From: Channa striata
Lineage: Eukaryota; Chordata; Actinopteri; Anabantiformes; Channidae
Assembly: GCA_033026295.1 (NCBI GenBank)
Contig: CM065188.1
Span: forward strand, 1,426,001-1,490,000
DNA: 64,000 bases
Direction of reading: 5' to 3'
Shown: positions 13,291 through 27,125 of the stretch, piece by piece
How the letters are laid out: the number at the start of each line of letters is the position of its first letter
Position numbering within the stretch: the first letter of the stretch is position 1
Position numbers and translations under genes: made by a program
The notes under the pieces: generated by a model
The model's database searches: none
What the model saw: the letters and a program-made list of their open reading frames with translations, nothing else
What the model was told of the DNA's origin: nothing

Positions 13291-16200
13291 GTGTTCGCAC
13301 AGTGTTTCATCGGAATTCCAGGAGGTTTTCACCCAAACTGGCACAGAAGGACACGATGAATCATATTTAACCAACAATAAACACACGAAGTTTCAGTTCT
13401 GTTAACCCGGTGGATCCTCGGCTTTGTACTTTAGTTTTACTCGAGGTCCTTGGCAGGATCTGTTGGAGATAAAACCTTGTCTGAGGTTTCTGATGTAGGT
13501 GTGTTGGAGCAGAAATCTGTAGGAGGACAAATGCCAACAGCTGTTTTCGCAAACTTACTGGAGTTGCCAGGTGGTTTTTAAACTGTAAAACCTGAGCGCA
13601 AATGTAGGCTAGACGTTACTCTTCCCAGCTACTCGATCCTTCTCATCCTGGGTTTAATACAGTTGATTTAGTCTTGAATCCAACCTCTCGCCCCCTTCAG
13701 ACATGCACTGAAATCCTGAGTTTATCCAGATATTATCCAAAGCTGAGATGCAAGAATTCAAACGACCCAGTCGGTTGGCCAGGACATCATGTGGATTTTG
13801 TCCCTTAAGACCCCACTAAGTCTGGATGATATCTTATGTCTGAATATAATCCAGAGAATTCACCCTGAATGATGGGGCGTGTTGATGGCGTCTGTATCTC
13901 GCAATTGCAGCAGAAGCAAACAAATACAAACATGCGAAGAAATAAACAAGAGCGGAACTGCAGAGATGAACAAATTGTTAAACTTCCGTCGTAAGGGCAG
14001 ACAGGGTCATTGCTGGGCTTTGTAAGTGGCTTTGGAAAGTCTGGAAAAGCCACAGAATTATCTCATTTATACACATTTATGTGTGTCGGGAGCAGCGAGT
14101 TGTGGCTGGAAGAGGTTGCTACTTTGCATACGCTATGAACCCCAAAAATGTTTGCATAATCTTTAAATACTGAAACGCTGAATTTCCTTTTAAAGTATCA
14201 CTGAGTAATTTTCATAGGAATCTGCATCATATTTTGGCACAGTTTTAACAATACTAGAATTAGTCATGTCCTATTGATGATTCAGTTACATTTATGCCTC
14301 TTTGTTGAATTTACATAGACCTTAGGCTGCAGGCTATGAAAGTGAACACACAAGCATAAATGCTCACAATGACCTAGACCACTACAGTACAACAAAGGCT
14401 TTTCTTAGATTCAATGCAGAAGCGTAAATGTCAATGGTAAATCATAAATCTTGGGTGTTGACACTGGCATCGCTCATGAGAACAGAATAAACATACTGGG
14501 AGATCAGCAATAAACAATGGAAGAGTTCGTTTTGAAAGAAGATCCTCGTCTTTCATTTGGGAATGGTTTGCCAACAAATTAGAAACTAACATCTGTGAAT
14601 TGAAAGTTGGGGTGGAAGTGTTAACCAATTTGTTTTACCACCTCGAGCACAAGCTCCACCAATATGAGGAGGAGATTGAGGCACATGTAAGTGAAAACAG
14701 CAATAACATCCTGTACTTAAGAAAGGTTTTGTTTGCCAGGGGTTATCCTTTCACAATAAGTAAAATGTGTAATTATTGTCATATAGTAATAAGTCTGTAT
14801 TAGTCATTTGTTATTTGTCAGTTTTGTTTAATGGTGCACAGTACTTTTTATGAAAATTTAGTGAACCGCACTAATCTGTCAACCACAACTGACATGTACA
14901 GTATACACTTCTTCTACCAACATATAATGTAGGTGAATGTGCTATACAAACATTGTCTCTCACGATAACCACAGATCAACTGAATTGAGGTTAACACTGC
15001 ACTTGAAGTGGCAGCACCTTTTTTCAGTGTCTCGATAAAAACTTAATAACGTCATCTTTTGTTCAGGTGTTTTCCATTGCCGTCTACTCCATGTGTTAAA
15101 TTTCTGCAGCTGTAAAAGCGATTCAGAAGAAGAGGAAACGTGTGTGTAAGCATTCAAGCTGCCACCCCATAGATGTGTCTGCATAACCAAGTTGAACTGG
15201 GGTATTGTTTGCACCAGCTGAGCACCTGTCATTGAGTTAACGGACTGTAACCAGAAAAACGGCGAACTAGTGCAGTTCAGGTTTCTGTTCTGTTACTACA
15301 GGGAAACACAAGTTTAACAAAAAAGGTTGAACACTTAAAATAACATACTTAATTGGATGTTCTGTTCATTGCATATTTATATATTTAAATATTATATTTG
15401 TAACCAGTTACTGTAGTTTTGTTTGTTTTTGTTTTTTTTTTTTTGTAATTTCCAAATGCGGTCTGTTGATTTTCAGGGGTTCTACCAGAGTTTCACTGCT
15501 CAATTTGAAGTTTGGAAACTTCTCAATATCTCCACTTGTGTTTACTGTCTTCCAGTGTGTCACAATGTCACAGATCCTCTCTTTGCTTCCCTTTAAGGCC
15601 TTCCTTCCATTAATGGATCTGCTTTTAGCTGCTACTCTGTAACATGCCAAGACAACATTGTGTCTTTTTCTGTTTTATAACCTATTCGACGTGCAGGAGT
15701 ATCAAGCTTTGACTAGGCTGCTCTATTATTTTTATTTTTTTACTCCGGTCCCATTTTAAACTGTCATTCCACGGGGACTCAGTATCTCAAAAATATTGGG
15801 ACAATTCAGTTGTTTATTGAAACCCAGCGACTTAATAATCTTAAAAAGTTTTCTGTGGACGATCTGCCTGTGCTTTTAAACTCCAGTTGATGGAGAGGGT
15901 AGTTTGTATATACTTTTATTATATGTCATCATTGTGGCATTGGAAAAGGCTGATTCCTTTTATGTCTCCCTCCATGTTTGTAGCCAGATCCCGAAGGAGA
16001 CAAAATGTCTTTACTTGAGTTCTGTCTGGCACTGCAGTTAGTTTGTGAGAGTACACTCCTTTGTCTGTCTCAGCTTTAACAGCCAAGCTGGGCTAGTGAC
16101 AAGAATCCCTCTGACAAAAGCCTAACTAAGTTAGCTGTGTTGGGTGGCACATTGCAACACACACACGTATGTGCTCACACTTGCTAAACTCTTTGTTGTC

Positions 16201-17197
16201 TGTGTGCACACACTGTCATATTAATGAGGAACTTTTGAACTGGGGACAGACCTGTTGGTGAAGAATTTGCTGTGGTAGCTCTCTGTTGTGCATGTTTGGG
16301 CATGCGGCCTCTTGGAAAACGTTTTGAATGTTTTGAATTGTTTCTGCAATGGTTAGCTTTCAAGCTGGATGCTGTAGCATGGTAGTTTTGATCTGCTGTC
16401 TTCTAATAGCTTTGCAATGGACGTATTGATTTGTTTGAGGCACCCAAGTGCTATTATCAGCCAAAGAAGGGTAATGAGATATGTAGTTTTGGTGAGAGCT
16501 TGCGGTTGGATCTGAGGAGTGAGGGGGCAGTTTCGATTGTTGCTCTAACTGCAGCACACAAACAGAGACACAGCTGAAACTCACACTCACCCACGCCTTC
16601 AGTAGCATTCAACTGATTAAGCTCCCGTTGGCATAATGACTGTCCGCTCAGTCATGATCAGTTTGTACCATATACACACAGCAACATTTGTGTGTGAAGT
16701 TTGCTGGGACAATATAATAAAAAGATTTTTATTGTCTTGTGTACAAGAGGATCACTGCTCTTTGTTCTGAAGGAATTCCGCCAGCTCCTGCTTCATGTAC
16801 TTAATCTTTCAAACACAAACCATTTACAGCATCGGAGCTTCATTAGCAAAACTAGTGAAGCCTATATGATGAATCATTGTGTGAAGAAACATGTTGTAGA
16901 AGATGTGTATCTTCGTATAGTATAGGGACCCATAGCTGCAAAAATAATTACATGTGGCTTGCACATGTCAAAATAAGATGACATTAGAGTGGAAATCACT
17001 AATCTAAAATGAAAATTAGGATGCAAAATGTTTGAATTATTCTCTGTGGACTGAAAGTGTTGATTGAGGGGACATTTAGAAAGTATCTTGGGAAAACAGA
17101 TCATCTAAAATCACCCTGGTCATATGATGACTATTGTCTACGTCAAATTTCATGGCAGCCTGTGGTTTGGTTTGGTCAAAAGTAAGAATAGAAGTAA

Positions 17198-17199
<2 letters not shown>

Positions 17200-17246
<47 letters not shown>
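17200..17246 (+). repeat. ATT trinucleotide microsatellite
   Basis: About 15 ATT units, uninterrupted, within the presumed rhbdf2 first intron. Confidence 0.95.
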
Positions 17247-17248
<2 letters not shown>

Positions 17249-19734
17249 CACACGCCAGGTGATTGATTTATAAATACTTTAATTTTCTTGTTTTCCTTTT
17301 ACTTTCTGTTTTCATAGTTCATAGCTTGAATGAAACAGTATTTTATGTTGAAAATGGAAATGTGAAAACAGTTTGTTCAGTTTTGACAGTTAATACACAA
17401 AATCTCAAAATATTAGTATTATAAGCCATACCATGTCGTTGGTAAGCAGGTTTAGGTAAGTCCAATGACACTTTTGCTCCATCTGTGTTTTGAGTCTTTG
17501 TAATAAAATTTTATTATTACAATCTTTACAGTTATTTACCCTCACTAATTGTGATACTTACTGGAAGCAGGTATTTACTGGATTTTAGGATTGATTTATC
17601 TGCATTAACTTCCTGCTGTTGTGTTAATAAGTTGCTGCAGAGGTTAGGAAACCGTGTAAGCTCTGCATCATGTTACTTTATTATTTTATTCTTAATCAGT
17701 TCTCATTTATTTGAAAAGTATGTGTTAATAAATGCAGTTTAAGTATATGATACTCATGTACAAGTGTAAACTTAACAGTTACACGTGTTTTGTATTTGTC
17801 AGCATTTACAAAGGAAGACGTAGATAAAACTTGGTGGGTGTCATGAAGAAGAAGTCATGAGGCCTTATCTGAAGGTCAGTTCCTCATTTAGCCTCTTAAG
17901 AGTTTCAGAATTAATCCAAAACTAGCATCGATTACAACAATATTTCCGTTAAGCAGTAAGGTGGGCCTGTTGAAAATGACTTATTTAGTGCTGAATTGTA
18001 TCAGTGCACAGGATACCGTTGTTTTGAGTTCGATGTTCATGTAGTTGAAGAAGGCCTGAATAAGCAACATCTCAACTGTCTTTGACAAAGGGAAGAATGT
18101 TATTCTTCAGTATTGTCTGGAGCCCAACTCCTGATTATCAAACACGCACACTAGTGTCAGGACACACACAACATTACATGTTCACTACCTCACTCATTTT
18201 TGTTATTTTCTGTGCAAGGTTGACTTTGATAGGCTTAAAAACTAATAAACGACATTTAAAACTTTTCATATGAATATTTGCTCCATATCATCGCTTCATG
18301 CCCATTAATAAATAGTAAATTTAAATCCTTCTGTATTGATGAGTAATATTAGAGATTGTCTAACTACTAATACAATCGCCCATTCTTCTTTCACAGGAGC
18401 TTATCTATAGGAATTGATAAGCGATCCCCATCCAAACATTTTTAACTGAACTCATAACACTTCCCCTTTCTTTGGGGTGAAACTACATCTTAGTCTTGAA
18501 CTGACATATAATTCACTTGTCATTTGCATCATTATTGTTGACAGTGCAGCGGTTTCTAATGTTAATATATGTTTATTTTACCAGTGAAGTAGATTGACTT
18601 TATTTGACTAGTTGCTCTGGCAAGTCATGGAAACTCTTAAAATAGGAAGGTAGAAAAAACGAATTGCTTGACACCCACAACACTAGTTCAACAAGACTCC
18701 GTCTTCTCTCTACAGTAAGCAGCAACAAGTGGTTTACTGCTGTGGAGGCACATAGTGTAGTTTCTCAACCATTCCCCTGGCTCACATGTGAGAAGAATGC
18801 CAAAAATACACGGCAAGTGAAAGAGTTTTTTTGTTTGTTTGTTTGTTTGTTTTATTAAAGGCATAGTTGATGTTTATTTCCATGTCTGTTTGTGACATAC
18901 TGTATGGCTATAACTCTGCCTACAGCTCTTAGGATAATTTAAATCCAATTAGATTTATTATATAAAAACAGATTGTGGTGGCTGTGTAGACTACAATGAC
19001 TTTGAGATTATTGAGGAGGAAAATTAAATTGCACTTATAACCAGTATGGTTAGGTGTGAGAGCAATGTGTTGCATGTTCAAATGATCAGCCCACATTCAA
19101 CATAAATTAATGATGTCTGCAATAATCAGTAGTTAGCCGGCTGTTTTGTAGAGCCACCATGGTAGTAATTAAAGCCTAATATTGTCCCCACACCCTCTTT
19201 TAGGATTTGTCGAGGGTTTATAAAAGGCCAAAACTTGTCCCCACTGCAATTGCAAGCTGTATGTAAACTATACACATCAATAAATCTAGCTTGTCTCCTG
19301 TTGAATGAGTCCCATCCAATGGGAATACATACAAACAGGCTGACACATTCTCAGGGCAAGCTCCCCCCTCGGGGAGGAAACTAAACCATGGTGACACCCT
19401 CTCAGAGGAACCCATATTACCCAACACAAAGGGATGGAGGTGGCTAACAAACAGTCACACAACAGATCTGCTGGCAAGTGGTCAAGTGAGAAGCAGTTTT
19501 AATGAACCAGTAAGTTATTTGATTCAGCCTGAGCTATGTTGGAAACCTCACTTTAGTTTGATATGACATTAGCTAAAGATGATGTCATTGTGGACAGGGC
19601 CTGTCCTCGCATTGACACATGACTCTTTTATATTTGTGACTAACTGGGTGAGTCAGCCAGTTGAATTCCCACATGTGTTGCTGGAAATCTTTCTCTAAAT
19701 TGGAGCATGACTTTGTTCATTACATTGTGTATAC

Positions 19735-19800
19735 AGTTACATTTAGTCATTTGGCACATTTATCCAAAGTGACTTAGAAAGAGCCGAGTCAGCGTTAGAC
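19735..19800 (+). repeat. TTTATCCAAAG-type repeat fragment
   Basis: ACATTTAGTCATTTGGCACA then TTTATCCAAAGTGACTTA. Related pieces occur at 45716-45800 (+) and about 48540-48600 (-), showing a dispersed family widespread in fish. The full element is not delimited here. Confidence 0.6.
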
Positions 19801-22800
19801 CATGACAGGAAATGTTTTAGTTTCTTGAGACATGACTGTCAAATAGGGAAGAAGATGTGTGTTTTTCAGTACAAAGGAAACTGCAGAATAGTGAATTCTT
19901 CAGCTGTATTTTTTGTTTTGTTTTGTTTTTTGGAAGAATTACACAAGACACAGGTGACAGACACAGCTCGGAAAACCATGAACATGGATTAAATAAAACT
20001 ACCAGAGCTTATTCTTCATATTTGGCTGCAGTGGTCATTGGGCAAATCAAAATACTGTCAAATTGCTGCAACATTATTTTATCTACAGTAGTAGCGTGGC
20101 GCCAGAAGAGTACATGTAGATATTGTTTTATAGATTCAGAGTCTAGTTGCATTCAGTTTCTTTTTATTGAATTAATCTCCATGCTCTATGCTAGGGGTCC
20201 CCAGCTCCCAGGCAATTTGAATTCCTTTGGGAACCACTTGAACACTCAGGGAAAAAACTGTCCTTGTCTCAATAATGCATGTCAGCTATTTATACACTCT
20301 GAGGCTGAGCACCTCATCCTTGCCTCTCCTCTCCCTCCCTCACACCTAGCACACTGCCTCGGACATAGGTTGTCCAGGTCCTCTCTTTTGTTAAAGTTTA
20401 GTGAGAGACATTTAGTTTTCTTGCTGTAGGTGTACAACAGTCCAGATTAACCCGTTATTGTTGGGGTCCTTTAAATTAGTCTTTTAAGCTAAATATTTGT
20501 CCTAGGTAGTTAGACTAATAGTCTATACATTGTTCCTTGGTATTGAATCAAGAATAACTAATCAAGTAACTGTGATATTGTTTAAAAACAGTTCTACTTT
20601 AAGATCAAATCCTGCATGTCCACACTGATAGACTCTTGTCTGTTGCATCTCTGTTGCGTCTCCCCACCACTTGAACAATCTGTTCATTTGCTAAACTCAT
20701 AGCTGGTTCATTATCTAAGTGGGTGGGTCTCGGCCCCTACCCACCACTCTACCACACCACACGCACACGGAGCTGTCTCCTCTCTGTGTCAGGACAGAGG
20801 ACTCATACAGGCTTGAAATATTGTCAGAGATGAAATGTACACCCGTTAGGCTTCAGATATTATAGAAATACAGTTTTTGGTGTGAAAGGTCAACGTACGT
20901 TATTTTGAAAATATGTCGAGCTCTCTCTAACCATGTGTTTGCTGGGGAGTGGAAACTAGGATAATGACTGGACCAGTGTCAGATTTCTCGGTACTGCCAT
21001 TCCTGCCGCAGACACCCAGGGTCTCACATTGATTTTTTTTTTTTCCCCAACCACAATTCCAGCATATCTCTACGGCTTTCAAGTCCATAATGACATAATG
21101 GATCTATTGGCCAGGACTTGTGACATTATATGTTTATATGTGCAGTGCCTTTCCTTTCTCTGGAAACACTATGTAATGTTAAGACATTCTGTGCTCCAAG
21201 AATAGGCTGTCCAGTTACTCTTCTGTTCACTGATTGGTATAGACTGCAAGACATAGATGAGTAAGGTGTACATGTGACGTAATTCAGTACATGTGTTGTT
21301 TGTAAGTAGTGAACATAAATCTCAGTGACCTTTTTATAGAAGTAAGCCTAGTGCTGCTTTGGTGACTAAGTTTCAAGTAGCTGCGTGTAAATTGTGTTTT
21401 CACACAAGCTAACAGCTTTTGAATGGAGATAGAGAACACATTTCAAATAGTAGCTCAAACACAAAAGAGCAAGGCTGTTTTTAAGTCAAATGGAGCAAAA
21501 GGATATGGATTACTATCTACGTTAAGGATGCATGATAATTGCAGAGCACTATTGATTTCTGTCATCTGATGTCATGTGGTGTTACTCCCAGCATCCTAAC
21601 AGCTGGTGTATCAGTTGCTTTTTCATTAGTGGTTAAAGTACTGTATGTACATTAGAAGCTGCAGAAACAATTTCTGAGCGTTTGATAACTATGAGCTTCT
21701 TTGAATAATTTAAAGTGTAGAGTCATGCGACACTGTATTATGATATATTTTATGCAGTAATACAACATTTCCAACTGCTAAAGAGATTTTTCTGTAAAGA
21801 CCTGTATCTGTTCAATATCTCTCTGTCGGCAACTTTTGAAATAAGTAGGAGTGCTTTTAGAATTTTAATTGCTGTGTCAATAAAAAAACTTTGTCAAATT
21901 GAATTAAAAAATACTACATTATGAGGAGCTTAAAGTGATGACGTTATAAAATTTCAAGTGGCATATAAATATGTATGACCCTGTTTTATCATAGGCAGTA
22001 ACCTAAAAAAGGAAAATAAGCAAACTGTTGAATGAAATAAAATAAAAAAGAATAGTAATCTTTGGCTGTTTTTATGTCATAAACACAGTTACAAAATTAT
22101 TTCTGTTGTTAGACAATAAGAAAAAATATTGGTAATGTGCACCCTTGTTTGTTGCAACATATTTTTAGGTACAGTGGCATCCGCCTTCTTTAGTCCTGCT
22201 TCCGTTTTTGTAATTACATAACAAAAAATTAAATAATTTACCCAAGTACTAAAAAGTTACTATCCTTAAAATACCTGTAACATAATTTCTTAGTTCAATA
22301 AAGGAATTGCCTATAAATGTAATCAAAAAACAAGGGACGCTGGCATCGTTTTTGTGTCAGGTTCAAGTAGACAGGATCCAGCTGCCGCTGTTATGAGACT
22401 GAATAGACTAAATACTTTCCTATTTAAGTTATTATTGGAACTATAAAAGAAAGGAGTGGCTCCCCACATTTCCATCAAGAGTTTAAACACAAACATACAT
22501 TTCTTAAGCTGAGCAATATTTGTCCCTTTATTTTACATCGCACTTCTATGTATACTTATAGCATTAGCTATTCTATATCAACCATACTCAATTATTTTGT
22601 TGTGAAGCTAGTGTTACTAAGTTAACTGTTTGTGAAATATTAATAATACCTCTGTAGAAATATTTATTATAGTCTGCTATCATCATCATTGTTGTCATAG
22701 GTCAAAGTCTTTGCTTATGTGGTCTTTAAGAAAGTGGTTGTAAGTTCTAAATTCTAGATATATAATGCAAAATCCAATTTTTTGGTCATTTGTATACATT

Positions 22801-23182
22801 TTTATGGGTCTGTGGTGTCTGTAGACACACACCAAGTAACACAGAAGTGTGTTTACTCCATTTTTCACTTTTTCCTGTTTTCTGAACTCAACCCAAAAAC
22901 GGTCCTTCTCATAAAGTGTACGCCAAATATTTGCCATTTGACCGATGACCAATACACAGCTGCACCGCTTCTGGATTAAACTACTACAGGACTGAAGCTC
23001 AAACACGAACTGATTCTAACTGACTGTGACCATCTGCCATCCTTGAAGCTGTAAGTATTGTGATTTTGATGTTTTCTTGTATTGTTTGTTAAATATTTTA
23101 GCACATTTATACACATTCTGTCTACTTTTTAACATCCTAACAGTTCTAAAAGTTAGACAAGGTGGTGACTTTATAATGTAGA

Positions 23183-23240
23183 GTTCCTTGAGATGACTTT
23201 GTTGTTAATTGGCGCTATATAAATAAAGTTGAATTGCATT
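23183..23240 (-). repeat. Dispersed fish repeat, 5' fragment
   Basis: The reverse complement reads AATTCAACTTTATTTATATA then GCGCCAATTAACAACAAAGT and CATCTCAAGGAACT, the start of the same family as copies A and B. Confidence 0.65.
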
Positions 23241-25268
23241 AAACTGAAAATGTCTCTGAAGGATGTTGCAAAGTACAGCCCCCCCACCAGACTTTTTGTA
23301 ACGTCATTCTGCATATTGCTTTTCATTTTTTGGAATGCTGCACAGGTGAATTTGACTTGATTACTTCGTACTTGCGAACATGATCTGTGTTCTCTGCTAT
23401 TATTTACACTTTTGATTTCTTTTATCTTCACTGTTCTTCAAGAGCACAGCTGGCTACCCTGTGCTACTGTGACAATGCTGACCTATCACTCATCACAAGC
23501 TGCTGGAGACCTTCACTTTCAAACCCAGGAAGGGGGAAGATAAATCAAAGCAGTGAAGACTGAGCTGTCATATTGTCAGCGTTACGTTACTTAATTTTAA
23601 AAATCAACAACACCTTTTGTAATGTTTTTGTAAACATGGTATTTACTATTGCTCTTGCTTCATGAAACATTTTGCAGACTAAAATAAAAAATAAATACTG
23701 GAAAAATGAATAGATTCAGTAATTACAATGTACACAGCACACTTAATACACAGCTAGGTCATAGTTCAGTGAAACACACAAGAAAAATCTAAAATGCAAA
23801 CCAGTTATATGTCTGTCTTTGTCAATTATTTCACAGGGAATTTAGACCATGGACCCATCTTAGAGAAGGTCTTGGTGGACCTGGTACTAAAGGACCTCTG
23901 CACAGCATAAGCAGCCATACAAGCAGGAGATCAGCGTGGTGTCGCGCTTTAGCCACAGAGCAGTCTAAACCTACAATTCTGCCCTTGTCATCAGGAAACT
24001 TGCTGTGAAGTTGAAAAACAACACAGGCTGTAATAACCGGTTGTGTTCACCCAAGGAAGCTGCAGTGCCATCTCACAAGAATGATACCTGTATGAAACAA
24101 ACCAGAGAAAAATATTTTACTTTGTGAAAGTTATTCTATATCATATGATCAATCGAAGTGCCTTCAACTACTTAGTCTCAACAGCTCTTTACCTTTATGG
24201 TTTCAGTGTATCGCTCAGTTGTTTGTACTGTGTAATAATAATTAATAATTTATGTAAAAGTTATTGTTCAGATATTAGAAAAATGGTACAACATGGTGTT
24301 GTTATGGGTGACTGTGATGACAATAAAGACATTAGTTATCTGTAAAACATCTCCTGTGAATCCATATTTGATTGCGCAGTACCTGCTGATAAACAGTAGT
24401 AGGTTTTTGTGACCTAATAGGAATTTGATTGATTTGATTAGGTAAATGTCATGGTATGTGAAAACTGTTGCCTAGGAAACCTGCGTAAACGGTGCGTGAG
24501 CAGAAAGCAGACAAACTTCACACTGTAGCAGCGTCAGTATGTTATATGAAATGAGTATGTTGCATAGAGAAAGTTGAGTCTTGATGGGATTATGTTACCA
24601 ATTGAAAGCACGCATAATAATTGTAAACATAAAGGGGGAAATAACATGGAGCCTCGGGTGGCTGGAAGATGCAACTGTGATTGTGTCTGTTCTCCATCAA
24701 ATTTATCTAATGTATTTAATCCTACACGCAACTTTTACGGCCTGGTAGTTTAGCTACAACATGTAAAATAAAAAGACATTAAAACGAGCTGGTTCCTGTT
24801 TTTAACTCGTGGCTCCTGCAGCTGTGAAGAAAATAGAACCATGGATGTTCACACTCTAAGGCTGCAGTTCAGCCTCTTTCTAAAATAATTCGGACCGGGG
24901 ATAAAATTGGACCCAATTGCTACAGTGTCTGCCGGGTTTTATATAGAGCTTAGCTAAGTTGCATTGCTTATATTATTTTTTAACAACAGACTGAATTAGT
25001 TCCCGGACAGAGAAGATACGTTAGCCTTAGCTCCCAAACGGTTAGCATTAGCCACACGTGACATGTTGCGGAAATCTGTAAAAACGAACTTGCAGAAATT
25101 AGTTTCCTAACCATTCAGAAACCCGCTTTTGCTCCTGTAGATAGTATGACAATCTGCTGATGTCTCTGCTTTCTTCCGATAAAACAAATGAGGTTAATAT
25201 TAAATCAATGGATTAAATGACCATACGTTGGACATGACATAGCGAATAATGCAAAGAAGAGTAATGCC

Positions 25269-25570
25269 ATGATTGTCAGGGATGGGAATCATAGATTCCT
25301 ATCATTTCCCAAAATTGTTCTGTCGGGTACTGTCTGTAAAGTGTGTAATGACGTTAAATATTTAGGGCACTTTATAAAAGATGATCTCACTGACGATGGA
25401 CAATGTTGTGTGATGTACGCACAAGCTAACATGCTGATCCGGAAATTGGTATGTGCTCAGTATCTGTAAAGGCTAAACTTTTTAAATCATATCTGTGGCG
25501 ACATCATAGAAAGAGCAGTATGCAGAAACTTGCTGTGCGTATTGCGGAATCTCGTGTACAGATGCAAGTG
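25269..25570 (+). pseudogene. LINE reverse-transcriptase remnant
   Basis: Translation contains VKYLGHFIKDDLTDDG followed by YAQANMLIRKL, then after a frame break KAKLFKSYLW. This is the pattern at the C-terminal side of non-LTR reverse transcriptases. The fragment is short, has stops and at least one frameshift, and lacks the catalytic YxDD region, so it is dead. The exact clade is not determined. Confidence 0.65.
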
Positions 25571-25841
25571 TAGGCATCAGATTACGTAAACAGCATTATT
25601 TTAACACTGACGAACCTCCAGCTCCATTACATCTCAAATCTGAAACCATTGGTGTTTTAACTTATAGGTAAATATTAAAATGCCTTTTTTGTTGTCTTTG
25701 TTGATCTCGACTGTGTATGTGTCCATTCTAAAGAAAAGTAAAAACTACTCTGTTGCTACTATGCCGCTGTTTTTGGTGTTATCGCAAGAGTTCTCGGTCA
25801 CCATGGAAACGACACTGACACTTTTGGAGGCACTAGTATGG

Positions 25842-27125
25842 GTGGTTCAGATGTCTGGGGTTCCTCTGTCATGGTGCAGATGTCTGCGGTTCCTCTGTCA
25901 TGGTGCAGATGTCTGGGGTTCCTCTGTCATGGTGCCGATGTCTGCGGTTCCTCTGTCATGGTGCAGATGTCTGCGGTTCCTCTGTCATGGTTCAGATGTC
26001 TGGGGTTCCTCTGTCATTGTTCAGATGTCTGCGGTTCCTCTGTCATGGTTCAGATGTCTGGGGTTCCTCTGTCATGGTTCAGATGTCTGGGGTTCCTCTG
26101 TCATGGTGCAGATGTGTGCGGTTCCTCTGTCATGGTTCAGATGTCTGGGGTTCCTCTGTCGTGGTTCAGATGTCTGGGGTTCCTCTGTCGTGGTTCAGAT
26201 GTCTGGGGTTCCTCTGTCGTGGTTCGGATGTCTGGGGTTCCTCTGTCATTGTTCAGATGTCTGGGGTTCCTCTGTCATGGTGCAGATGTGTGCGGTTCCT
26301 CTGTCGTGGTTCAGATGTCTGGGGTTCCTCTGTCGTGGTGCAGATGTGTGCGGTTCCTCTGTCGTGGTTCGGATGTCTGGGGTTCCTCTGTCGTGGTTCG
26401 ATGTCTGGGGTTCCTCTGTCATGGTTCGGATGTCTGGGGTTCCTCTGTCATGGTTCGATGTCTGGGGTTCCTCTGTCGTGGTTCGGATGTCTGGGGTTCC
26501 TCTGTCATTGTTCAGATGTCTGGGGTTCCTCTGTCATGGTTCAGATGTCTGGGGTTCCTCTCTCATGGTTCAGATGTCTGCGGTTCCTCTCTCGTGGTTC
26601 AGATGTCTGGGGTTCCTCTGTCATGGTTCAGATGTCTGCGGTTCCTCTGTCATGGTTCAGATGTCTGGGGTTCCTCTGTCATGGTTCAGATGTCTAGGGT
26701 TCCTCTGTCATTGTTCAGATGTCTGGGGTTCCTCTGTCATGGTTCAGATGTCTGTGGTTCCTCTGTCATTGTTCAGATGTCTGGGGTTCCTCTGTCATGG
26801 TTCAGATGTCTGTGGTTCCTCTGTCACGGTTCAGATGTCTGGGCTTCCTCTGTCACGGTTCAGATGTCTGGGGTTCCTCTGTCACGGTTCAGATGTCTAG
26901 GGTTCCTCTGTCATGGTTCAGATGTCTGTGGTTCCTCTGTCATTGTTCAGATGTCTAGGGTTCCTCTGTCATGGTTCAGATGTCTGTGGTTCCTCTGTCA
27001 CGGTTCAGATGTCTGGGCTTCCTCTGTCATTGTTCAGATGTCTGGGGTTCCTCTGTCATTGTTCAGATGTCTAGGGTTCCTCTGTCATGGTTCAGATGTC
27101 TGGGGTTCCTCTGTCATGGTTCAGA
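25842..27125 (+). repeat. 29-bp minisatellite, about 44 copies
   Basis: A tandem array with a 29-bp period; typical units read GATGTCTGGGGTTCC followed by TCTGTCATGGTTCA. Two units near 26395 and 26455 are 28 bp. Substitutions concentrate at three places: the triplet after TCT (GGG, GCG, GTG, AGG), the triplet after CTGTC (ATG, GTG, ATT, ACG relative to the frame), and TTCAG/TGCAG/TTCGG. Variants cluster along the array, showing local duplication. Since 29 is not a multiple of 3 and the unit has no stop in any + frame, three long overlapping open frames arise. The array lies about 470 bp upstream of the first rhbdf2 coding exon, within the intron. Confidence 0.97.

Noticed and set aside
20185..20200. 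AGGGGTCCCCAG as a possible hAT transposon end
   Set aside because: It resembles some hAT ends, but I found no matching opposite end or 8-bp target duplication.
19857..20429. 190-codon open frame on +
   Set aside because: No recognisable domain, poor start context and a simple TTTTG-rich beginning; it lies within the presumed rhbdf2 first intron. It could be chance or an old repeat, and I could not support a gene.
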